Shown here one piece after another: positions 7,287 to 12,344 of a stretch of DNA of 12,344 nucleotides. The number at the start of each line of letters is the position of its first letter. The stretch's first letter is position 1. The notes beneath the pieces are model-generated. The model had not been told where the DNA came from and searched no databases. It saw only the letters and a list, made by a program, of their open reading frames with translations. Made by a program: the position numbers and the translations under genes. This DNA comes from Cloacimonetes bacterium UBA5456 (GTDB taxonomy: Bacteria > Cloacimonadota > Cloacimonadia > Cloacimonadales > Cloacimonadaceae). The DNA is taken from positions 99,570 through 111,913 of the forward strand of contig DIQS01000014.1 of assembly GCA_002427325.1 (NCBI GenBank), written 5' to 3'.

Positions 7287-8285
7287 ATGATAAAGATTGG
7301 CGTCGTGGGAGTTGGACACCTCGGTCAGCATCATGCCCGAAAGCTCATGGAGATGGGAAACGTCTCTTTCAGCGGTATCTATGACAAAAACTCTCGTCGC
7401 AGCAAAGAGATCGCCTCAAAGCTGGGCACTACGGAATTTGATAGCTATGAAGCCTTGCTCGATTCCTGCGACGCCATCGACATTGCCGCCACGACCACCT
7501 CACATTTTGAGCTGGCAGAAAAAGCTCTTTTGGCAGGCAAACACATCTTTTTGGAAAAGCCGATAACGGAAAAGCTGGAAGACGCTTACAAGCTTTTGGA
7601 GATCGCGGAAAAGAAGAATCTCAAGATTCAGGTGGGACACATAGAGCGCTTCAATCCCGTGGTCTTAAAAGTGGAGAAAGATATCAAGAACCCCATGTTT
7701 ATCGAGTCCACACGCATTGCCGAATTCCAAAGACGCGGCACGGATGTCCCCGTTGTCTTAGACGTGATGATCCACGATATTGACCTCATTCTCAGCTTCA
7801 TTGATAGCCCCATCAAAGAAATACATGCCAGCGGGATAGGGATAGTCACGCCATCCATAGACATCGCCAATGCACGCCTCGAATTTGAGAACGGTGCAAT
7901 CGCAAACGTCACCTCCTCGCGCATCTCGCTGAAGCATGAACGAAAGATTCGGTTTTTCCAAAAAGACGCATATATCACGCTCAACTTTTTGACCAAGCAA
8001 GCAAAGGTGATTAAGAAGGGTGCAAAAGCAATGCTATATCTGCCGCAAATCCTCAAAGGCGACATGGATCTCGATCCGGGAAAGCTCCTCGATCAGACCC
8101 AATATGATTGCACGGATAGCCCCAAAGACGCGCTATCTATGGAGCTTGAGTCTTGGGTAGATGCCATCATCATGGATAAAAGCCCCATCGTGGACGGCAA
8201 AGCAGGCACCAAAGCATTGGAAGTAGCCCACAGAATCATCAAAATCATCAACGAACAAGTAAAGAAAAACAAACTTAAGGTATAA
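7287..8285 (+). CDS. Gfo/Idh/MocA-family oxidoreductase, UDP-GlcNAc 3-dehydrogenase (GnnA)-like
   Basis: This is a 332-residue cytosolic NAD(P)-dependent sugar dehydrogenase. The N-terminal Rossmann domain starts with GVGHLGQHH (7-15), the family signature EKPIT is at 90-94, and the second domain carries VGHIERFNP and LDVMIHDIDLIL with the probable catalytic His163. The RGTDVPVVLDVMIHD and IANARLEFENG strings resemble the GnnA type, which oxidises the 3-position of UDP-N-acetylglucosamine on the way to 2,3-diamino sugar lipid A. That assignment is by pattern only, because no lpx gene and no DegT-type aminotransferase partner (GnnB) lie nearby; other sugar or inositol substrates remain possible. 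AGGA (7276-7279) lies 7 nt before the ATG, and the gap from tdh is 13 nt, so cotranscription is very likely. Confidence 0.82.
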   Translation: MIKIGVVGVGHLGQHHARKLMEMGNVSFSGIYDKNSRRSKEIASKLGTTEFDSYEALLDSCDAIDIAATTTSHFELAEKALLAGKHIFLEKPITEKLEDAYKLLEIAEKKNLKIQVGHIERFNPVVLKVEKDIKNPMFIESTRIAEFQRRGTDVPVVLDVMIHDIDLILSFIDSPIKEIHASGIGIVTPSIDIANARLEFENGAIANVTSSRISLKHERKIRFFQKDAYITLNFLTKQAKVIKKGAKAMLYLPQILKGDMDLDPGKLLDQTQYDCTDSPKDALSMELESWVDAIIMDKSPIVDGKAGTKALEVAHRIIKIINEQVKKNKLKV

Positions 8286-8287
8286 AA

Positions 8288-9583
8288 ATGAAAGATATTT
8301 TTGTAAAAGACATCGCCCAATATGAGGGCGAGGAAGTTCGCCTCAAAGGTTGGGTGCGCAACATCCGAAGTAGCGGCAAGCTCCTCTTCATCATCTTTCG
8401 CGATGGCACAGGAGACCTGCAAACAGTTGCATTCAGACCCGAGATCGGCGACGAGATCTTTGAGCAGGCAAAACGCCTTACGCTCGAATCAAGCCTGATC
8501 ATCACCGGAATCCCCAAGAAACACCAGAAACAAGAAGGAAAGTATGAGCTCGCCCTCACCGGAGTTGAGATCATCCAAATCGCCGATGAATATCCCATTG
8601 GCAAGAAAGAACATGGTCCCGACTTCCTCCTTTCAAATCGCCATCTCTGGCTGCGCTCATCCAAGCAATGGGCAATCCTAAAGATACGTCACGAAGTGTA
8701 TTACGCCATCTGCGACTATCTGAATGATAATGGCTTCAGCCGCTTTGACTCACCCATCCTCACGCCAAACGCCTGCGAAGGCACTACCACGCTCTTTGAA
8801 GTGGAATACTTTGACGAAGGCATGGCATATCTCTCCCAATCCGGACAGCTCTACCTCGAAACGGGAATCATGAGCCTCGGCAGAGTGTATGACTTCGGCC
8901 CCGTCTTCCGTGCAGAGCGTTCCAAGACGCGCAAGCACCTCACCGAATTCTGGATGATGGACGCCGAAGCCGCATTTGTTGAGCACGCCGAAAACATGCA
9001 GATTCAAGAAGAACTAATCCGCTTTGTGATCCGCAGAGTGCTTGAAAGATGCGACAGCGAGCTGGACATTCTCGAGCGTGATAAGGATGCGCTCAGAGCA
9101 GCCGACGCTCCCTTCCCGCGCATGACGCATAGAGAAGCCGTGGATTTCCTGCGCTCAAAAGGCAGTGACATCGGCTATGAGAGCGACTTTGGTGCAGCGG
9201 ATGAGGTGCTGCTCACCGAGAACTCCCCTGTCCCGCTCTTCATCGAAAAGTGGCCGAAAAACATCAAAGCTTTCTATATGAAACACGATCCAGAAGATGA
9301 CAACATCGCCTTGGGAAGCGACCTCATCGCCCCGGAAGGATATGGCGAGATCATCGGTGGAAGCCAGAGAGAAGACGATCACGACGTGCTCAAAGAGCGC
9401 ATGATCGCCGAAAAGATGGACCTTGAACAATATCAATGGTTCTTAGACTTGCGCAAATATGGTTCCGTCCCGCACAGCGGCTTTGGAATCGGGCTGGAAA
9501 GGCTCATTTCATGGATGAGCGGCACGCGCCACATTCGCGAAACAATCCCCTTCCCCAGGATGATATATCGCATCTATCCATAA
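8288..9583 (+). CDS. asnS: Asparaginyl-tRNA synthetase
   Basis: This class II synthetase charges tRNA-Asn with asparagine in the cytosol. An N-terminal OB-fold anticodon-binding domain (about 1-100) is followed by the YPIGKKEHGPDFLL linker (102-115) typical of AsnRS. The class II motifs follow: FRAERSKTRKHLTEF (motif 2, 207-221) and GFGIGLERL (motif 3, 398-406). The SKTR string in motif 2 and LSQSGQLY support asparagine rather than the archaeal-type aspartyl enzyme, which usually has FRAEPHDT. The length of 431 residues is normal for the compact form. The ATG is 2 nt after the previous stop, with AAGG (8277-8280) 7 nt upstream, so it is the last gene of the operon and probably translationally coupled. 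The bipartite hairpin at 9601-9659 follows. Confidence 0.95.
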   Translation: MKDIFVKDIAQYEGEEVRLKGWVRNIRSSGKLLFIIFRDGTGDLQTVAFRPEIGDEIFEQAKRLTLESSLIITGIPKKHQKQEGKYELALTGVEIIQIADEYPIGKKEHGPDFLLSNRHLWLRSSKQWAILKIRHEVYYAICDYLNDNGFSRFDSPILTPNACEGTTTLFEVEYFDEGMAYLSQSGQLYLETGIMSLGRVYDFGPVFRAERSKTRKHLTEFWMMDAEAAFVEHAENMQIQEELIRFVIRRVLERCDSELDILERDKDALRAADAPFPRMTHREAVDFLRSKGSDIGYESDFGAADEVLLTENSPVPLFIEKWPKNIKAFYMKHDPEDDNIALGSDLIAPEGYGEIIGGSQREDDHDVLKERMIAEKMDLEQYQWFLDLRKYGSVPHSGFGIGLERLISWMSGTRHIRETIPFPRMIYRIYP

Positions 9584-9600
9584 AAGATAATAATGATGAT

Positions 9601-9667
9601 ATGCCGTATTTTCAACGCCAAGATATTCAAGACATTATCTCAGCGTGAAGATACGGCATGTTTTATT
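9601..9667 (+). terminator. Long bipartite hairpin terminator after asnS
   Basis: The arms 9601-9618 (ATGCCGTATTTTCAACGC) and 9643-9659 (GCGTGAAGATACGGCAT) pair with one mismatch and one bulged base. The enclosed 24 nt form a second stem, AGATA (9621-9625) with TATCT (9636-9640), around a 10-nt loop. TTTTATTGT follows. Terminator function is likely from position and tail, but at 59 nt the hairpin is longer than the other two terminators here. Confidence 0.7.
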
Positions 9668-9717
9668 GTATAAACATAAATGCAAAACACTAAATTAGAT
9701 GAAATAGAGGAAAGATT

Positions 9718-10932
9718 ATGATTAAGGAACTTTTCACAGAAACAACAAGAACCATGAAGTCTTCCATGATCCGCGAGCTGGTTGCCAGCACGAGGAACAT
9801 CAAGGGATTGATCTCATTTGCCGGCGGCTTCCCCGCTCCGCAGACATTTCCGGTGGAGACGCTGAGCAAGCTCTATGCCGAAACCATCGCCAATGAATCG
9901 AGCTTTGTCTTGCAATATGGCGCCAGCGAAGGCGATCCCATGCTCAAAGAAGAGCTCTTGAAATGGGAAGGATATGACGACATCACACCGGATCAGTTGC
10001 TCATCACGGCGGGCGCAACAAATGCGATATATTATATGAGTCTCGCACTTGTCGAGCCCGGCGATGTGATCATCTGTGAAGCTCCCAGCTTTTTGGGAAG
10101 CCTCGTGGCATTTGAAGCGCTCGGTGCAGATATTCAATGCGTTCCCTTAGATCAGGAAGGACTGGATGTTGTAGCTCTGCAAAACAAGGTCGAAGAGCTG
10201 CAAAAAGCCGGCAAGAAAATCAAATATATCTACACAATCCCAGATTTTCACAATCCCACCGGCGTGACGATGAGCCTCAAACGCAGAAAAGAGCTCATTG
10301 AGTTTGCTTTGGCCGCTCGCATTCCAATCTTGGAAGACAATCCCTATTCACGCCTGCGCTTCCGCGGTGAAGCTGTCCCCACGCTCTTCCGCATCGCTCA
10401 CGATGAATATGCCAATACCGATATCGTCACCGAAGTTGTATCTTTTTCAAAGATTTTAGGTCCCGGCCTGCGCTTAGCATTTGTCAAAGGCAATAAAGAT
10501 CTCATCGAAAGAATGTGCTCTTGGCAGCAAAAGGTGAATATCGCGCCGGATAACGTGTCTCAGAGAGTGACGGCACACTTCCTCAATCGCGGTTATATGG
10601 ATGACCACCTGAAGATGTGTAACGACCATTATCGCCCCTATTTGGATAAGATGCTCGAAGCCACCAGCAAATATCTCCCGCCTTATATTCAATACACCAA
10701 GCCGGAAGGCGGACTTTTCACTTGGCTTTGGTTGCCACAGACCATGAGTGGAGACGCTCTCTTTGAACAAGCTAAAGAATATAAAGTTAGCTTTATCCCG
10801 GGAAGCAAGTTCTATCCCACCAATCAAGAGAAGTTTAACAGCCTGCGCCTCAACTTCAGTTTCAGCACTTTTGAGCAGATCGAACAGGGGATGAAGAGCC
10901 TCGGAACGATCATGGAAGAGTTTAAAGCTTGA
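9718..10932 (+). CDS. PLP-dependent aminotransferase, class I/II fold (LysN/aromatic-aminotransferase-like)
   Basis: This 404-residue cytosolic fold-type I aminotransferase transfers an amino group between an amino acid and a 2-oxo acid. ISFAGGFPAP near the start, QYGASEGDPMLKEEL, and TAGATNAIYY form the cofactor-phosphate region. IPDFHNPTG (174-182, Asn179), EDNPYS (206-211, Asp207 and Tyr210), the Schiff-base lysine in SFSKILGPGLR (Lys245) and the carboxylate-binding Arg377 in LRLNFSF complete the active site. The pattern is that of the 2-aminoadipate/aromatic aminotransferase group related to MocR regulators, but there is no N-terminal GntR DNA-binding domain. Substrate is not decidable from sequence. 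AGAGGA (9706-9711) precedes the ATG by 6 nt. It sits alone between a terminator and a possible promoter, so it is probably monocistronic. Confidence 0.88.
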   Translation: MIKELFTETTRTMKSSMIRELVASTRNIKGLISFAGGFPAPQTFPVETLSKLYAETIANESSFVLQYGASEGDPMLKEELLKWEGYDDITPDQLLITAGATNAIYYMSLALVEPGDVIICEAPSFLGSLVAFEALGADIQCVPLDQEGLDVVALQNKVEELQKAGKKIKYIYTIPDFHNPTGVTMSLKRRKELIEFALAARIPILEDNPYSRLRFRGEAVPTLFRIAHDEYANTDIVTEVVSFSKILGPGLRLAFVKGNKDLIERMCSWQQKVNIAPDNVSQRVTAHFLNRGYMDDHLKMCNDHYRPYLDKMLEATSKYLPPYIQYTKPEGGLFTWLWLPQTMSGDALFEQAKEYKVSFIPGSKFYPTNQEKFNSLRLNFSFSTFEQIEQGMKSLGTIMEEFKA

Positions 10933-10957
10933 CGAAAGATGGGACGCGCTATATCTT
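10929..10957 (+). promoter_or_regulatory. Candidate promoter for the small exported protein and prepilin peptidase pair
   Basis: TTGACG (10929-10934) overlaps the stop codon of the aminotransferase gene, and TATCTT (10952-10957) follows after a 17-nt spacer with a four-of-six -10 match. The predicted leader is about 30 nt. No terminator separates the aminotransferase from the next gene, so read-through could also transcribe this pair. Confidence 0.35.
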
Positions 10958-10992
10958 GTATTTATACATCATCGATGTAAGGAGATTTTGAG

Positions 10993-11421
10993 ATGAAGAA
11001 CATAATTATAAGTCTGTTGATGATCTTTGTGGCAATCCCAGCGTTTGCCCAATATGATATGCCGCGTCCCAATCTCAACCCATTTAGCCTGAATAGTCCC
11101 CTCTTGAAAGACCTCAATATGTCTCACAGTATGGGCTTTCAAACCGGCGTCGATTCACGCGGCGGAGGCTATTATCTCTCGCGCTATACAAATCATCTGA
11201 AGTATCAGCTAAACCCGAAGTTAGAGATGGACCTGAATCTCAATTTTGTCAACTTTGGCTCGATGAATACCTCAAGTAAGTTTAACATAAATAAAGACAA
11301 CGACAGTAAGATCATACCTGATTTCTCCTTGCGCTATAAACCGAAGGAGAATGTGCATTTTGAGTTCCGCATGATACACGGAGGAATTATCACTCCGCAG
11401 ACGTGGAATCAAGCTTGGTAA
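10993..11421 (+). CDS. Small exported beta-rich protein of unknown function
   Basis: I do not recognise this 142-residue protein. It has a clear signal peptide: Lys-Asn followed by a hydrophobic core and an AFA|Q cleavage site after about residue 19. The mature part, about 123 residues, has alternating polar/hydrophobic stretches such as HLKYQLNPKLEMDLNLNF and PDFSLRYKPKENVHFEFRM, suggesting antiparallel outer-membrane-type beta-strands, with Gly/Tyr-rich turns (RGGGYYLSRY). It has no cysteine. The start is secure: AAGGAG at 10979-10984 lies 8 nt before the ATG. It is followed at once by the prepilin peptidase gene, whose ribosome binding site overlaps its stop codon. A periplasmic or outer-membrane role is inferred only from the signal peptide and strand pattern. 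Confidence 0.8.
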   Translation: MKNIIISLLMIFVAIPAFAQYDMPRPNLNPFSLNSPLLKDLNMSHSMGFQTGVDSRGGGYYLSRYTNHLKYQLNPKLEMDLNLNFVNFGSMNTSSKFNINKDNDSKIIPDFSLRYKPKENVHFEFRMIHGGIITPQTWNQAW

Positions 11422-11425
11422 GGAG
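11420..11425 (+). promoter_or_regulatory. Ribosome binding site overlapping the upstream stop codon
   Basis: AAGGAG begins inside the TAA stop (11419-11421) of the small exported protein gene and ends 12 nt before the GTG at 11438. The site supports the GTG as the start because no ATG lies in frame between them, and it implies that the two genes are read from one transcript with possible translational coupling. Confidence 0.65.
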
Positions 11426-11437
11426 AGCACAGCAATT

Positions 11438-12196
11438 GTGAAAACCATAGTCATCATCATCTTGGCGATCCTCGGAGCCGCTTTGGGAAGTTTCATCAAT
11501 GTCCTGATCTATCGGCTTCCGCTGAAGAAATCCATCGTCTATCCGCCTTCGCATTGCGGGAATTGCAATAAGAAAATCCCATTTTATCTCAACATCCCCA
11601 TCATCAGCTACATCATCTTGGGCGGGAAGTGTAAGTATTGCTCGGCTAAGATACACTGGCATCATCTTTTAATTGAGATTATCACGCCGCTGATCTTGAT
11701 CGGGCTATTTCTGCAATATGGCTTGGGAATTCTCTTTTTTAAGTATGCAGTGCTCTGCCTTTTTATGATCCCGATCTTCTTCATCGATGCATTCCATCAG
11801 ATCATCCCGCATGTGCTGTCCATCCCGCTGATTCCTTTGGGATTGATCTTTGCCTATATCCCACGCAGTGATGTCTCGCTAATCTCTTCATTGATCGCTG
11901 CCGTCATCATCTTTGCCTTCCTTTTGCTCTTGGCTTATGCCTATAGATTTGCGCGCAAACAGGATGGCTTGGGTGGAGGTGATATCTGGCTATTTACCGG
12001 AATTGCAGCGTTCTTCGGCCTTATCAGCCTGCCCTTCATCGTCTTGATCTCCGCACTTTTGGGGATACTATATTTCATTATCTTCGTGAGAAACAAAGAT
12101 CAAGGCTTTGCTTTTGGGACATTTATCGCCTTCACGGTGGTCTTGTGGTCGCTCTTGGGCGCTGAGAGAATCTTGGATGTGATCCCCTATATATAA
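11438..12196 (+). CDS. pilD: Type IV prepilin peptidase / N-methyltransferase (A24 family)
   Basis: This inner-membrane aspartic protease cleaves class III signal peptides of type IV pilins and type II secretion pseudopilins and methylates the new N-terminus. The N-terminal domain has GSFINVLIYRLP (17-28) and the four-cysteine zinc-type site CGNC (40-43) and CKYC (65-68), the usual mark of the bifunctional form. The two catalytic aspartates are present as Asp117 in FFIDAFHQIIPH and Asp182 in GLGGGDIW. The first motif normally ends in LPD and here ends in IPH, and the usual lysine after the GGGD motif is Trp184; both changes are outside the catalytic aspartates. Several hydrophobic segments fit the polytopic fold, and 252 residues is normal. 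No pilin or secretion gene lies in the window. Confidence 0.92.
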   Translation: MKTIVIIILAILGAALGSFINVLIYRLPLKKSIVYPPSHCGNCNKKIPFYLNIPIISYIILGGKCKYCSAKIHWHHLLIEIITPLILIGLFLQYGLGILFFKYAVLCLFMIPIFFIDAFHQIIPHVLSIPLIPLGLIFAYIPRSDVSLISSLIAAVIIFAFLLLLAYAYRFARKQDGLGGGDIWLFTGIAAFFGLISLPFIVLISALLGILYFIIFVRNKDQGFAFGTFIAFTVVLWSLLGAERILDVIPYI

Positions 12197-12210
12197 ATCT
12201 TTTTCACATG

Positions 12211-12250
12211 AATAAAGGAGTCTTCGAGATGGCTGAGACTCCTTTTTTTA
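12211..12250 (+). terminator. Strong intrinsic terminator after the prepilin peptidase gene
   Basis: AAAGGAGTCT (12214-12223) pairs perfectly with AGACTCCTTT (12236-12245), with a 12-nt loop and seven consecutive T residues (12243-12249). It ends the transcript 18-50 nt after the stop codon. The rest of the window, 12251-12344, holds no gene that I can see. Confidence 0.9.
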
Positions 12251-12332
12251 TTCTGAAAATCTATTATGAACTGTCAGGAAACGTCAGCCAATTTTGATAG
12301 TTTCAGGCCTCTTTTCCACCCCTTCCTTACTG

Positions 12333-12344
12333 GGTTCTGGTCAT
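12333..12344. repeat. 12-base terminal direct repeat of the window start
   Basis: GGTTCTGGTCAT at 12333-12344 is identical to bases 1-12. An exact match abutting both ends is very unlikely by chance. It could be an interspersed repeat at which the sequence record was cut, or an overlap from a circularly permuted assembly. Confidence 0.8.

Noticed and set aside
9584..9717. T-box or other amino-acid-responsive riboswitch near asnS
   Set aside because: The structured region lies downstream of asnS and not upstream, and I see no T-box sequence or specifier arrangement.
9718..10932. 2-amino-3-ketobutyrate CoA ligase (Kbl) as the partner of threonine dehydrogenase
   Set aside because: Kbl is also a PLP fold-type I protein, but the HNPTG, EDNPYS and SFSKILGPGLR motifs are those of a class I aminotransferase, and the gene lies outside the operon.
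1..12344. A small circular plasmid or phage genome, suggested by identical window ends
   Set aside because: The overlap is only 12 bases, the genes are housekeeping and surface genes, and there is no replication, mobilisation or phage gene.

Overview
This is a chromosomal fragment of a moderately AT-rich bacterium, most likely a member of the Fibrobacteres-Chlorobi-Bacteroidetes (FCB) group; Cloacimonadota is my best guess. The guess rests on three things: a giant secreted multidomain protein with a C-terminal YPNPFNPET/FlgD-like sorting tail, an SDR-type threonine dehydrogenase as found in amino-acid fermenters, and strong AGGAG-type ribosome binding sites. It is an inference; no rRNA or other phylogenetic marker is present. 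All seven genes I can support lie on the + strand.

Region 1 (1-378) is non-coding. It starts with three 11-bp direct repeats whose sequence recurs at the extreme right end of the window, and it carries a 57-nt stem-loop ahead of the first gene. Region 2 (379-6120) is one 1913-residue secreted protein. It has a signal peptide, a C10 (streptopain) propeptide and peptidase fold in which the usual Cys, His and Asn positions appear to be Thr, Asp and Lys, a CARDB-like domain, three copies of a ~290-residue two-part module, two jelly-roll/adhesin-like domains separated by a fibronectin-III domain, and the sorting tail. It ends in a clear terminator.

Region 3 (6254-9672) is a compact operon with a good sigma70-type promoter. 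It encodes threonine 3-dehydrogenase, a Gfo/Idh/MocA oxidoreductase resembling UDP-GlcNAc 3-dehydrogenase, and asparaginyl-tRNA synthetase, with gaps of 13 and 2 nt. It closes with a long bipartite hairpin. Region 4 (9718-10932) is a single class I PLP aminotransferase gene of the LysN/aromatic-aminotransferase type. Region 5 (10929-12249) has a small exported beta-rich protein of unknown function immediately followed by a prepilin peptidase whose ribosome binding site overlaps the preceding stop codon, then a strong intrinsic terminator.

The metabolic genes fit amino-acid catabolism (threonine to glycine plus acetyl-CoA; transamination), envelope sugar chemistry and translation. The first gene and the last pair concern the cell surface. 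I see no mobile element, tRNA, rRNA or CRISPR array. The most unusual element is the apparent protease pseudoenzyme carried at the head of the 1913-residue surface protein.
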